Source of the DNA: Dimorphilus gyrociliatus
Taxonomy: Eukaryota > Annelida > Polychaeta > Dinophilidae
Length of the DNA: 28,619 nt
Assembly: GCA_904063045.1 (NCBI GenBank)
Contig: CAJFCJ010000143.1
Span: 1-28,619, forward strand
Direction of reading: 5' to 3'
Shown: in pieces, positions 10,104 to 22,412 of the stretch
Layout of the letters: every line of letters begins with the position of its first letter
Numbering within the stretch: the first letter of the stretch is position 1
Notes under the pieces: generated by a model
What the model saw: only the letters and a program-made list of their open reading frames with translations
What the model was told of the DNA's origin: nothing
Database searches by the model: none
Translations under genes and position numbers: made by a program

Positions 10104-12060
10104 ATGAAATTAATATTATCGATTTTATTATGTAAATATTTTGTTTTTCATTTCATTCTAACAATTCTAATTTTTTATCCTAAATTTTTTTACAGTATTA
10201 TCATTGGCTGAATGGAACTTTTCTCAGTTTGTTTGTCCACTTAACTCTGAATTAAAACCAGTTGATGGCTCCTATCCAGATCCGGAGTACTGTGGCACAT
10301 ATTATCATTGTATTAATGGTACAGCTTATCCTCAACAATGTCCTCCTGGACTATTCTTTACAATCTCCTTAACCAATTGTAAATATTCCATGTGTGTTGA
10401 GCCACATGAGGCTGAATGTCCTGGAGGAGAGTCATCCATGATCAATAAGTCTGACAATGATTTAGAGTGTTCAAGAGAGGATGATTCTCAAATTACCTTT
10501 CAGAAGGCTTGTTATGTGAAAAATGATGACTGTGAGGGAGGCCTGAATGGCACATTCCCCAACAAAAATGATTGTAGGCAATACTATCATTGCTATAATG
10601 GAGTTGCTTGGCCACAGCAATGTCCATTGGGTTTTTTCTTTAGTCCTACACTAAACGTCCGAGATTGCTCTAGTAGAATATGTGTTACTGCTGAAGAGTC
10701 TAAATGTCCTGTAGCAGGAGGATGGTCCGAATGGTCTGAATGGAGTGAATGCAATCCAAGCTGTGGAGATGGTTTAAAAACAAGAACAAGAACTTGTACA
10801 AATCCTCCACCACCTAATGGAGGATTGAATTGTCCAGGAAATTCAGTTGATGTAGAATTATGTTTAAATCCTGCTTGTAATTTAGATAAAAACCCTGCAT
10901 TTATGGTATCTTTAACAAGAACTACAAGCACCGGAACAGGAAAACTTTTATGGCATAAAGTAAATTATGATAATGGAAATTTATTTAATTCAGCCACAAA
11001 CTCAATGAATGTAACAAAAACTGGATTATACTTTCTTTCATATACTGGTACAACATACTCATCTACTTCAAGAAGCTACTTAGCGAGATTAGCAAATGTT
11101 GGTTTTGATGTATCTGTCTATCAGAGTAAAAGTTATCATCGAGATACTTTTACAACTTCTGGAATGTATTCATTAACTACCCTTACACAACCTTTTATAC
11201 ATCATAACATCAATACTCAATCTGTTGGTACTGAAAACGGGTGTGAAACATCTTGGTCTGGTTTTCATTACGATTCTAAAAATGCTTTTTTTCTTGGTAG
11301 AATGTCAAATTATCTTTTAACTGGAAACAAAATTCCTCTACAGACGATTGTTACTTTGAGAGGAGCATCTGTGAATACTGCTAGAACTGAGGTAACAGTA
11401 GCAACAAAAGGATGGTATTTCATTAATTTTGGAAGTGGATTTTTCACTTTTAGAAAATGTTTAGTGGCTTTACTATTAAATGATGAACCAGTATCTAATG
11501 ATAGAATGGTAGTTAAGGAAAATTCTTTGAGGGAAGTCAATCAAGCTTCCAGAGGGATTATGCTTCAGCTAAATGCAAATGACAGACTATCCTTAAAATT
11601 GGTTGAAGGAACTACAAGATCAACTACTATGTATACTTACTTATCAGGATTTAAAATCAATGCATCTGAACAATATCCAGCATTTTATGCTTATAGAACC
11701 AATAATTTACAAACATCTGTTAGGGTAAATATTGGCTATCAGCAAATTGTTCTTGACACAAATTCTGGTTGGAATTCAGTAGATAATACATATAAAGTTG
11801 CAGTTTCCGGTTTATATTATATTGACCTATCCGTTGGATCATGGCCATTTTCTCAAACTATAGTATACGTTAAGGTAAATAATGAACACAAAATGCATAT
11901 GCAAAGATTAAGAAGTAGACCAGCTACTGAGGTTATGAGTAGAGGAGGATTGCTAGAATTGCAACTAGGCGACATTGTATCAATAGAGACAGGTCACCGG
12001 TTGTTTAATGACAAATGGAAAGTAACATCTATTGCTTTATTTTATGTTTCGTCTTTATAG
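10104..12060 (+). CDS. Secreted chitin-binding (x2)-TSP1-C1q-like (x3) protein, two exons
   Basis: Exons 10104-10131 and 10196-12060, joined in phase 1 across a 64-nt intron (GTAAAT...TTTTTACAG). The first exon supplies a signal peptide (MKLILSILLLLSLA) that exists only after splicing. About 630 residues. Two six-cysteine chitin-binding type 2 (peritrophin-A) domains occupy about 21-82 and 119-182, a thrombospondin type 1 repeat 185-240 (WSEWSEWSECNPSCGDG), and three C1q/TNF-like jelly-roll domains about 243-377, 380-502 and 506-630 (PAFMVSL, GLYFLSY, PAFYAYRT, SGLYYIDL). No transmembrane segment. The architecture suggests a secreted lectin-like recognition protein that could bind chitin and oligomerise through C1q. 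Neighbours on both sides are relics on their own strands. Function is inferred; domains and splicing are read directly. Confidence 0.9.
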
Positions 12061-12066
12061 TCTTTT

Positions 12067-12072
12067 AATAAA
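12067..12072 (+). terminator. Poly(A) signal AATAAA
   Basis: AATAAA lies seven bases after the TAG of the chitin-binding/C1q gene. The very short distance implies a 3' UTR of only about 20-35 nt, in keeping with the compact gene. Confidence 0.7.
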
Positions 12073-12756
12073 ATATACGAAATAATGAAATTTTTAAATT
12101 AACAGACTAGGCCTATGTTAAGTTCAATATAAAAAACCACTCTTGGGAAATTTTCGCAAGTGACCCCTATTTCAATAGCAGCTTCCCCTGTTAGAACACA
12201 TCTGAGCACAGAGAATAGCCTGCGGAGCTATATATGTATCTAAGCTTTCATGATTTATAATTGCAACATCAAAAATATGTTGTGTCTTTCAAAATTGCGA
12301 TATTCAACAAGCCCGATTTACATTGTCAAGTTGCCCTTTACTCAAATCCATTAGAGAGTAGAGTATAGAATGTATAATACTGTATAGAGTATTTTTAGAG
12401 GCAACCCTGATTGGCTGACAATTTGAACAGTGATTGTGATTTTTTTCTAAGCAACAAATCTATTTTAATAAGCAATTTTATGCTTAATTTTCCTTTTTTA
12501 AGTTTTTTATGTAAGCCAAAACTTTTTAAATCTGACTTCAATTATTTTTCAGCTTTACTTATTAAAAAACAGATATTTTCCTGTTACAAATCAGCCATTA
12601 CAATGATTACGAAAAAAATTTGTAAAGCGTTTTGCTACTTATTGAGGAAATGACTTTGAAATTTAGCAAACCACAATTGCTAAAGAGGAATTTTTTTCTC
12701 TATTTGTAACTTAGTTTTAAGTTAACCAACCAGAAAAAAAGAAAACCTTTGGCATT
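12073..12756. other. Intergenic, no gene seen
   Basis: Lies between the poly(A) signal and the first recognisable LRR of the plus-strand relic. A RING finger or start for that LRR relic was looked for here and not found. The stretch 12140-12240 is somewhat richer in GC than its surroundings, without a recognisable element. Confidence 0.5.
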
Positions 12757-14772
12757 TTGGTAAAATGCTTTCAGATTGAGCTATTGAATTTACTTGACAA
12801 TAAACTTACAACATCTGGACTTTTGGATATTTGTCTTGGACTTTGTAATTCTATAAATAATTTAAAATCTCTTTTATTAGCATTTCTTACATTTGATGAA
12901 AGAATGAATAGATGTTTTGGCAAATTCTTAGAAAAATGTCATCAACTTGAAAGTATCATATTAGACGATAATTCATATTTCAGCAGAGAATTTTTCACGT
13001 TATGTTGTTCATTGAGCTCTTCTTCTCAGACATTGGCAAAACTTCATTTCAATACAGAGGTTTTTAATTCACAAATATCACAATATATTGTAGATCTGTT
13101 AAAACAATGCAACAATATTGAAAATATACAAATACATGTTGGCATTGAAGACGACTTTAAATCATGGTCTATATTTTCTGCACTCAAAGCATCAACAAAA
13201 AATTAAAAGAACTCAATGTTGTCTGCTGTGTTGATGTCCAAATGTTTGTCGAATTTGAACAACTTTTAAATAATTGTTCAAAACTTGAAAGTGTTTTCAT
13301 TCCACCATCAGATAATTTTACAAACAATGAACTGTTAAATGTTTGTCAAGGTTTGCAGAAATCCTGTAAAATTTTAAAAAGATTAGACTTTAGTCATGGC
13401 TTCCTAAGTCAAAATTGCTTTATAAATATTGGAAATTTCCTAAAACTTTGTTCAAACATTGAAGTTATTTTCTTGAATAATGATTTCTATACAAAAAATT
13501 CTATATCAAATATTTGCGATGGACTTGCAATGAATTCTTCCAATTCATTAAAGTCTATACATTTTGATTTATGCGGCTTTGAAGAAAACTCATGGACTCC
13601 TCTATTGAATTTATTAATCAAATGTTCAAACAGACCAACAATAGCTATTTTGGATTTTGATGAAAGTTTAATTTAATGAATTGTTGTCAATGTTAACTGA
13701 ACAAATGAGTATATCATCAAATACTATAAAAGAGATTAATTTGAACTCATTATATTATCATTCTGATTTTGTTGTTAGGCTTAGCATCTATAATAGAACA
13801 GCATAAACAAATTGAATCAGTAGAAATAGTTGATATTGCTGATGAAAATGTATTGTCAATTATATGTAATGATTTGGAATTGTCATGTAACCATGTTGAA
13901 AGTATTCTTATTTCACAATTAGAATGAATGATAATTTATGGAAGATAATTTGTGAGTTTTTGTCAACTTGTAAACTTAAGTCAGTAACATTTCTGAAGTA
14001 TATTATCTTGGAAAAAAGCAGTTTTAATATTTGGAAGGGATTACAGAATTCTATATCTAGTTTAAAATTTTTGGAATTTAGTTGCTTTAATTGGGAAATG
14101 AGTGAATATAATGATTTAGGAATGTTTTTTGGAGAATTGCTTCAACATTGAAATATTTAATTTGTCACACACTCATATTTCAAATGATTCCTTGTCAAGA
14201 ATTCTTAAAGGTTTAGAAAAATCTTCAAAAAATATAAGAATTTTAAACTTAAGTGAATGTTGTATTCATGATGAAGAGAGCAAAATGATCAGTAGTCTAT
14301 TGATCAACTGTTCAAAATTTCCATCAATAAATCTGAATGGCAGTAGTGCTATTAGAAGCTCATTAAACAATGTTTGTGAACAGTTAGAGAAATCATCAAC
14401 TCTTTTAAAAGAAATTCATTTACAAAATTGTGATATTACGGAGCAAAATTGGAATAGTTTGACACAATTATTGAGTAAATGTCATAGAATTAAAAAAATA
14501 ACGTTATCCTACAATGCAAAAAAAAACTTTCAAAAGTTTACAAAATCTGTTAAAAAAGTGCACAAAACTTGAATATATATATATATGAGAAGATTAATTT
14601 AGAATACTGTAAACTAACAAAGAATGTTTGTCAAAGCGTTAACAATCTATTATTAAAATGTCATTACCTTAAAGTTGTTGAACTTAGAGGGAATGAAAAT
14701 TTAATGAGAGACTTAAGTATTTCAGACAAGTTAAAAGTTTCAGCAAATACTGTTCATTACAGTCATTTCTAA
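12757..14772 (+). pseudogene. LRR (ribonuclease-inhibitor type) relic with multiple frameshifts
   Basis: A continuous run of RI-like LRRs related in pattern to the RING-LRR gene (SSKNIRILNLSECCIHDEES, LLINCSKFPSI, LLNNCSKLESV) must be read in several frames. The pieces are 12757-13206, 13164-13676, about 13680-13805, about 13779-13925, 13924-14151, 14129-14572 and 14569-14772. Switches fall in runs of A (13195-13205), T (14123-14130) and TA (14570-14590), where one-base indels are common. No RING finger, start codon with context or splice sites explain the shifts. The units are far more diverged than those of the minus-strand array, so this is probably an older relative. Homopolymer errors in the assembly are the alternative and should be excluded before calling it dead. 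Confidence 0.75.
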
Positions 14773-17700
14773 CAAAGATGGGAATAATGAGAATAAAAAT
14801 TATCTTTCTTTGTAGACCATTGTTAAAGCCTTTTTAATATTTGATGACCATTATATCTATAATATATTTTTAGTAACATTTTATCCATAATCAAGTGAAT
14901 GATTTATTGCATTGATGAATGAAGATATAGAGTAATACATTATCCTAAACCTAACCCAGAAGCTAACAAAATTTTCTCTATTTTGTCTTTGCTAGCCTGC
15001 AGTTCAATTTTAACAGATATGAATATATTCTACAGCTACATAAAAAATATTGTATGTTGAATAATCTAAATAATTTATAGACTCTTCGCTGCAAAACCCT
15101 CAGTTGATTGCAGTCTATGAAAAGTTGGAGAAAGCGATTTATATACATCAAAAGATTATTTTTGATTTGCAAAATAAACTAAAGAAAACAAACTGACATT
15201 CATTGATTTATTATCCTTATCATTTTGCACAAATATTTTTTTAAAAGCTTCCATATAGAACAGTTTGGTTTAAAGTCTTAGAGATGATTGGGTATAAATA
15301 CGGATAAGAGGATTTAATGTTGAATTTGAAAGAGCAATTGCTAGCATTGACATTAGAAGCCTTGTAAACTCCAATTTAGGATATCCTTTTACCCTGCTCT
15401 GATAATCAACAATTATCAATACAGCTGGTGTACTCCATAATAAGCAATTGAATATTAGTAGACTAGCTAGAGCTCTAAAACTAGTTCCTTCAGGCTCTTA
15501 AAGTAAGTGAACATTCAACACTTCAGAGACTATCCGTAGAGCCAGACTGCCTTCATTTTGAATTTTCGAATGTTTACAATATTAAATATTTACGTGTTTT
15601 CAAATATCAGTTTTGCATTGGTAGACAGAATTGACATGATAAAAAGACAAGAACAGATGTTGGACAAAATGTCCCCTATTTTGCATTTTTACCGTAACCC
15701 TAATTCAACAGTGGATAAAGTAATATCTGTTTTTTTGTCCCTAACCTACAGTTTTGCCCCGACATAAACTGAAATCAATAAAATTGAATTTTTCCTAACC
15801 CTAGAAAGTCCCAAACCTGGGAAGCTAACCACCATTTTCAATTGTGTAAAATGTTTTGTCTCGACCCTGACAGGAACATATGAACAGACAAGAGCTGAGA
15901 TTTAGGAAATTTCCATAAATGATTTTCACTTAAAGTTTTACAAGAAGAAAGTAAAAAAATGTAAAGATCTTTTCATTCACAAATGTTATACATTCAACAT
16001 AAACAAATAAAGAGGCAAACTACAATTCACATTTGTTGTGATTTCAATCATATAGTGGCTCCATCTGCCTATTATTCTAATTCCTACAAAAAAACTGTTT
16101 CTCTTCTCCATCATTTCATTTTTTAAGTATCACTGTCACTACTTTAAAGTGTATCCTAATATTTAAAAAAGTCAAAGAAGATAAAATCTTATTGCCTCAT
16201 CTTCTCCATGTTGACAATTGCTTTTTAACATCACAAAACTTTCTCTTTTAGAATGCATTTCAAATTGCATGTCATGTATGCACAATTCTTACAAACTACA
16301 ATATTAATCAATAGATCACAATGGGTATCACTAAATATGAATTTTAGTTGTTATTGTGATTTATTGAAATCTCCTTTGTTTTAGCAATGCATTCTTCATC
16401 ACTTCCATCTAGAAATGGAAAATATTCCATTTAGTCCAATTGTTTATGTTATACATTTTACTGTAAAATTTGTCATCAGTAACACCAACACAACCAATTT
16501 TGTAAAAGAAAACTTTGTGAAAATTTTCTATTTCTCCTATGACCTTCCAGGAGTTTTGAATTGCATTTTATTGGCAGAAAACCATCAAGGAAAAAAAAGC
16601 TTTTACAGCCAATATTAATAAGTTCTTGAATATTGTGTTGAAACTATTAAGTATTGTAGTAAAACCCATTTAAAGTTCATTGCCAAGTGAGTCATTTGTC
16701 TGAATTTAAAAATGATAAACACTTCTAAAGCGATAGAAAAACGGTATACTGGACAACTATTCAGGTATAAGACCTAATGAAGAACAAAAGGTTAGAATTC
16801 ATGGAAGTCTGCTGCTAAATATGAATTCAGTCAAAAGATTAAATCACTAATAATTAATTTAATAAAAAAAATCTTCTTGTTTTTTCTCATTTTCTTATTA
16901 ATAACTTGTTTTCATTTACATGAACACCTACAAGTATTTGCCGAAGTAGCAGTAGCAGTGGTAGTTGGTGCTGCTGTTGTGGTTGTTACTGAGCTCCTTT
17001 AACAGACATTTACATTTAGCTGCTTGAATATAATGTATATACTGAAGATTCACTCTTAAAAGTGATTGTCGAAAGGAGATAGCAATATCCATTATTGGCA
17101 TAGTTAAATGCAGTGCAGTATGATCTCTTATTACATTGATCATGACATGATCTAACTGTTATTCTCATCCACGTTCTTCTATTAATTAGAATAGGTCTTC
17201 CAGAAGCTCTTGTAAAGTCAGTTGACCAGAATTTCTCACCTAAAAAGAGGGAAAAGAGCTCAAATTATTGGTCTTGGACTAAGGCACTCAGAAAAAAAAT
17301 ATTACCTAATTCTTGAGGGGTGCTGATTGGTTGAATAGGTCATAATTAAAAATTTAAAAACAGAATACTCATTGTTAAAAACTACTCACGCTTTAATATA
17401 AATTAATGAATCTATTGTAGATTGAGTTGTAGAAATAAAACTAACACATAGACAAGCAGCAAAAAGATTTTAAAATCTCTTTCTCTCTCTCTCTCTCTCT
17501 TATGCACGGAAAACAAATCTTAAAAAAAAATCTCTTCACATTCAATATCGATTTTAACACAATGACAAGTGGCTTGCAGTGGTCTTTTTATTCCAAAAGT
17601 CAACCTATTAAGTTTAAAATAAGTTGGAATTTGCTGGACTAGCAAGATCACAAGGTTTTGAACAAAATGAAAAGTAAATTTGTTTCATCCCTCAACAACA

Positions 17701-18221
17701 ATAAAGAATGCTTAGATTCAAAGTATGACGATCTGCTAGATAAGTTCTATCTATCCACCATTGAATATATTTGAACTCAATCAAAAATTGATACCATTAC
17801 TAAAATTCATTGCTAAAAAAACAGTTCACTTTTAACTATCAAACATGGCTGCCACTAATAATTAATTGAGATTAATACATCCTTAACATTAAAATAGGAG
17901 TCTGTAATAAAGGCTTAATACTATATAAAACAATCTACGATTGCAGGGAATCTTTCAACAATAAAGAGAGCTTTAATTGCAATTCAACTTAAAGAATTTA
18001 TCACTTTGAAAATGAATATCTATATATTGAAGGAATATATAAATTCATCATGATAATGGATCAAAATTCAGAATCACACTTCATCATTTTCTCACAGATT
18101 TTGAAATATTTTCCGTGAAAAGAAATAATTTAGTGTAAACTAAAAATGAATAAGAAAAATATGATTTGTTTAATTTAAAGAATAATTGATTGTATATTTA
18201 AAAAATGAAATATAATGAGTT
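14773..18221. other. Large AT-rich region without recognisable genes
   Basis: About 3.4 kb in which I see no protein-like frame, tRNA or clear transposon. Short open frames (around 15570-15767, 16415-16618 and 16928-17143) have no family features. Several scattered CCTAACCC-like words (near 14945, 15738 and 15795) are too few for a telomeric repeat. Confidence 0.5.
17476..17501. repeat. (CT)n microsatellite
   Basis: A nearly pure CT dinucleotide run of about 26 bases with one interruption near its left end. Confidence 0.85.
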
Positions 18222-18705
18222 TTACACAAATTTTTCAATTATTTTGCATACAATATCTCCAAATGATAATATATCATTGTTTCTACCAGCATCAGTCATA
18301 TTTGACAGACAATTTAAAATGATGAAACATTTCTTGTTCTCTTGCTATTAATAAAATTAATATCAATAGATTTGAATTTAAATAAACAATCAAAATCATT
18401 TCTTACATTGACAAATATATTTTTCATTTTCAATCCTCCACCTAAACAATAAGAATTCTCATGGCAATGCAAAATTTTTTTAAGTATTTCTTTCAAACAG
18501 TTCAAATATTCCAACAAGTCAGAATAAAAGTTCTGGAATTTGTTTAACTCATATCTAGGAACATGCAACATCAAAGAGTTTTTTTGAAAGCAATTATAAA
18601 ATTTGGTCACTGAAAAAAACATTTGATTAAATAATTTATAATCAAGAGACATAAAACATGCATTCAAATTCTCTTTTATCAACAGCAGCTTTCAAAACTG
18701 ATAAT
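18222..18705 (-). pseudogene. Degenerate protein-kinase-like region behind the GPCR
   Basis: Read in three successive frames on the minus strand, the order matches a protein kinase from strand beta-3 onward. Frame one has SVLKAAVDKREFECMF (18705-18642; Lys of VxK, Glu of helix C). Frame two has VTKFYNCFQKNSLMLHVPRYE, then ILKKILHCHENSYC, then GGLKMKNIFV in the catalytic-loop place (18682-18314). Frame three has RNNDILSFGDIVCKIIE, like the SDxxSFG helix-F motif, ending at 18222. The glycine-rich loop is absent, the HRD Asp is replaced by Gly, and DFG reads as DIN, so it could not be an active kinase even without the frame breaks. It may be the cytoplasmic tail of the GPCR (a 52-nt intron, 18706-18757, fits in phase 2) or a separate relic. 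Confidence 0.6.
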
Positions 18706-18744
18706 CTGGAAAGCAAAATGTTCAAGCAATAACACAGAAAATTC

Positions 18745-20984
18745 CTATAAACTATACCTTTTCAATCTTCTTTTCTCCTTTTTCATTTCAAAAATTTCTC
18801 TGATGTCATTTAATGAATAAAATATTGGATTTAAAACAGAGTTTATAGGTATAAATACAACAATAATGAATGAGAAAACATCATTGTTAAAGTGAATTTT
18901 GAAGATTGTAGATAAAACACCTTGAAAAGACAGGGTTAGGGTTACCCTGTAGAGTTTAGTTTTATGGAATTGTAGGAATCTTACTGAGTGCCGAAGTGGG
19001 AAACCAACAAATACAGTTAATGGATACAATGAAAAATGATGTTTTCACTGAGTGAAAAACTGCAGTCTGTTTACTTTTTGTTTTCTTGAACGACATTGAT
19101 TTAACTATGCGAAGAATGATGTTTAAATACAATACGAATATTACAAAAGTGATGAAAAGCGGTATAACTCCAAATATGATTACTTTCATTTCCCATCCTT
19201 CACTCATTTCACTTCTGATGTGCACATCAAAGCAGATGGAATGTTCCTTCTCGGTTGTCTAAACAGTTTGAAAAGAAAAAGATACGACTGTTTCAATTTT
19301 CAGAAAAGAATCAATGTACTTTGTAAATGATCAGTGAAAGACACGACAGTAAAAGGCAAATCAGAAAATTCAATATCGTTATGTGTCTTCTGCATCTAGT
19401 AAATTTTGACGCAGAAAGTGGATGCACAACTTTCTGGTGTCTCTCAATTGTTATAAACAATAGACTATGAATTGACATTAGTATTGAAAAAGACATTAAT
19501 GCTCCTAAAAATCTACAAAATAAACATCTCCTCCAAAATTCGTCATTTTCAATATAGTTATCTTTATAATACAAATCAACACTTGCAATGCAAACTAGAT
19601 AAAAAGATATCAGCAAATCTCCACTGGTTTTTGACAATCTGTACTCTTTGCACACAGATTTTCCCAAAATGGTTGTAACAACTGCCAAAATATTTCCAAT
19701 CAATCCAAATGTTCCAAAAATCCAAAATATTGATCTGACAAATGTGGAACTAAGCAGATTTGAACAAGTGAAAAATATAGATTTCGATGGAAAACACACT
19801 GCACTGCTATTCTGATACTTCCATACAAAGCAACACAACTTTAGATTAACATTGAAAACCTTGCCAATTCCCTTTAAATATTTCGCAACTCTGATGCTGT
19901 GCCTCACCGGAAATACTGTTTCATTCAGATGCAATTCATGCAGATTTGATAAAGATTTAAAAAAGTAGTCCTCAATGTGCAGAATGAGGCATTTTGATAT
20001 TTTCAATATGTTCAAGTGGTGAAACCCAAACATGCTGTCATTCAAATGACGAATTGGATTTGAAGAAATATCTAAAAAGCTCAGGTGAGTCATATTCAAA
20101 AGCGACAAAACTCCTGTATCAGATATCATATTTCCAGATAAATCGAGATGTCTCAACAGTTTCAGTTGATATCCAATAAAATGTTCATTTTGCAGTTCAC
20201 TTCGCTGCGATACTAAAACTATGAGATTTGGAAAAATATCAAACTTTTGATTGCAAATGGCTCGATTGTCAATTATTGACAATACTTTCATCTCGGCATG
20301 AATTTGTGAGTAGTTGAAGACTATTTTGCCAAATAGGGACAGTGCCTTGATGCTGGAACCTAAGGGAATAGCTAGGCAGAATTTCTTGTCTGTAGAGTTG
20401 TGAGTATTCTCACATTTGAACTGAAAGTCTGATAGTTTCGTACAATTTTTGTGGGAAAACGTCTGAAAGTTTGACTGAAGCTCGTCACTTCCTGCCAAAC
20501 AATTGATTATTCCGTCATTAATGAACTTTCTGTGAAGGAATAATCTTTGATTTTTGCACTTGAAATATCCTTTTGGTTTAAAATTTTCTTCAACAGTAAA
20601 ACAAAATTAAATATAATTCAAGTTTTCCTTATTTGCAACACAAACCACAATTCAACTCATCTTCATCATTCAAACAATGATTTATTCCATCACATACTTG
20701 TTCTATAGAAATACAAAATTTTTCTTTTTTACATAAGTATTCTCCTTTTTCACATGTGTTTTTTTGACAATCTTGTAGTTGAAAAAATAAATAATCTATC
20801 TTTGTTAATAAATTTCCATATGTGTTGTATTTTATAAAACAATTTCTTGTTAAGATTGAAGCTTTTCGAGAGCAAATTTCCACATCTTCATCAATGAAAT
20901 TTTCACAATGTATGTGACTATCACATTGAAATGTAAGTGGAAAGCATTTTTTTGAACATTTGAATTGATACTGTGTTCGGCAAT
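18745..20984 (-). CDS. LDLa-LRR G-protein-coupled receptor, GRL101/relaxin-receptor type (3' part)
   Basis: Four exons with matching phases: 20984-20646, 20587-19320, 19258-18985 and 18920-18745; introns 58, 61 and 64 nt. The first carries two LDLa modules (the clearer one ends EQVCDGINHCLNDEDELNC); the second begins with a third, weak LDLa. Several LRRs follow (LRHLDLSGNMISDTG, LSFLDISSNPIRHLN), then a hinge with CCFVW, then TM1-TM4 including IASVDLYYKDNYIENDEFWR, which is characteristic of LRR-GPCRs. DRY is replaced by ERH. The third exon supplies the second extracellular loop Cys, TM5 and TM6 (CICWFP); the last has TM7 with NSVLNPIFYSL and a basic tail. It belongs with relaxin-receptor-like LGRs; Lymnaea GRL101 has the same LDLa-LRR-7TM order. 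The 5' exons lie further right. The tail either stops at 18745 or splices at 18758 into the kinase-like region. Confidence 0.88.
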
Positions 20985-21339
20985 CTAAAAAATGGTATTG
21001 GTGAGTTAAAATTTTGAATTGATAGTAATAAAGTTACTGGATTTGTTCGTTTTAATAAAATATTCAAGGAATGTCTTGGCTGTTACAACTTTGTTTTGCT
21101 TATAAAATGGAAAATAATCCTATATATACAGTATATAAAGTAAAAATCTAAAATTCCCAGACACTGTAAATTTTGATAGGCTGAAGATTAAATATCTTTT
21201 TCTCTATTCTTTAGCAATGAAATATTAGGCGAAACTTGGATCTACAAAGAAATTTCTATGAAATAGTATTTAGATAAGTTTTTACATAATTTTTTTCATT
21301 TTTATTTAGTGTATATTTTCATAAGTTTTTTTCTTATTT
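20985..21339. other. Probable intron sequence of the LDLa-LRR GPCR
   Basis: Begins at the acceptor TTTTTTAG of the 20984-20646 exon and shows no coding features. It continues into transposon remnants, so the intron to the next LDLa exon would be about 3.7 kb, far longer than all the others here. Confidence 0.5.
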
Positions 21340-22130
21340 GGCAGTGAGTCACATTATTCCAGACAATGGTTTGGTGACTAATATTTTTGCTACTTTTGTA
21401 TTTGATGACCTTCTTTCTCAATGCACATACTGATCCTACCCCCCATTCCAGCATACAGATTTGGTAGCAAGTCAGGATTTTTGTTTATAAGTTGGTAGGA
21501 GCATTTTTCAATTTTCTCCCATAGTTCATCTTCTGATTTGAATTGTGCCCCATAGTAAAAGAAATTTTTAGTCAGGTGCCACACATTTTCTATTGGGCTA
21601 AGATCAGGGCTCTTAGCTGGCCAGTTGATTGGATGTATGCCTATTCATCCTGAATGCCCTCCTGGTAACTCTTGCAGTATGGCACCCTGCATTATCTTGC
21701 TGGAAGATGTAATCTCACCCCATTTTATCTGAGATTTCTTCTATAACTGGGAGAACATCTTCAACCACAAAAGTAGAGTAGTTTTGGGCATTCAATCTTT
21801 TGCTTACCCTCCTTACCTCAAAAAACACACCATCCGAGGTTATTAGTCCCCAAACCATTACTTCACCCCTGCCCATATTTTTGTTAATCTCCTCTCTTTT
21901 TCCCTGTCATTTGTCCCAGCCCTGAAGTCGTCAGGACCACTCAATGAAAATCTTGCCTCATCCATAAATATGACTCTTGACCAATTTAAGTGTTCTGGAA
22001 TAGTTTGTAAACAATACTGTTTCCTTCTTTTGCAGTCATTGCTTCTGAGATCAACTCTTTGTCAAATTTGTTTATATCAAAAATATTGCAATTTCAAGAC
22101 TCTCTGAATTGTCTTCAGGCTTAACTTAAC
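21340..22130 (-). mobile_element. Tc1-like transposon remnant (transposase core and C terminus)
   Basis: On the minus strand, fragments of a Tc1-family transposase can be followed in changing frames. They run from SLKTIQRVLK-like residues near 22110, through VIFMDEARFSLSG (first catalytic Asp, near 21955), FQQDNAGCHTA (second Asp, about 21688-21699) and SPDLSPIENVWHLTKNF (catalytic Glu, near 21590), to a stop at 21390. Stops (for example near 21720) and frameshifts make it inactive, and the DNA-binding N terminus is missing. At 21340 the sequence GGCAGTGAGTCACATTATTC resembles the terminal inverted repeat of the neighbouring element, so the 3' end may be intact while the other end is lost. 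Confidence 0.85.
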
Positions 22131-22390
22131 TTAACTTGGAAAATTAATTTTGTTGAAAAAAATTTCAGTTTAAGACATCTGTTTAAATGCAAAACTGGAT
22201 GTAATCCGGATGTACAGTTAATTTGGACTTACAGCCAAATAAAGAAAAAAACAATGAAAATTAATAAAAAAATTTTGCTAATAATTTTCACAAATATGAT
22301 AATTCTCTATAGTTTTTTTTCAGTATTACATAAATATAACTCTTTCTTCATGGAAATTGACTTTATATATATACAGATTTGAGTGAAAGA

Positions 22391-22412
22391 AATATATATA
22401 TATATATATATA
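22391..22412. repeat. (TA)n run at a Tc1 insertion site
   Basis: An uninterrupted run of about eleven AT/TA dinucleotides ends directly at the CAGTACTGG start of the Tc1-like element. Tc1 elements insert at TA, so the run may be the original target. Confidence 0.85.

Noticed and set aside
14978-15172. Minus-strand open frame with Cys and Arg residues
   Set aside because: No recognisable motif, no splice support, and it starts and ends in AT-rich non-coding DNA.
15570-15767. Small hydrophobic open frame that could be read as a signal peptide protein
   Set aside because: Short, with no downstream exon or conserved motif, and set in a long region of non-coding character.
16940-17000. Run of GTAGCAGTAGCAG / GCTGCTGTTGTGG triplets
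   Set aside because: Short imperfect low-complexity stretch; not long enough to call a microsatellite and not within a supported gene.
18936-18956. Telomere-like GGGTTAGGGTTACCC words, with CCTAACCC words near 14945, 15738 and 15795
   Set aside because: Only one or two degenerate units at each place; the one at 18936 lies inside a short GPCR intron. No array is present.
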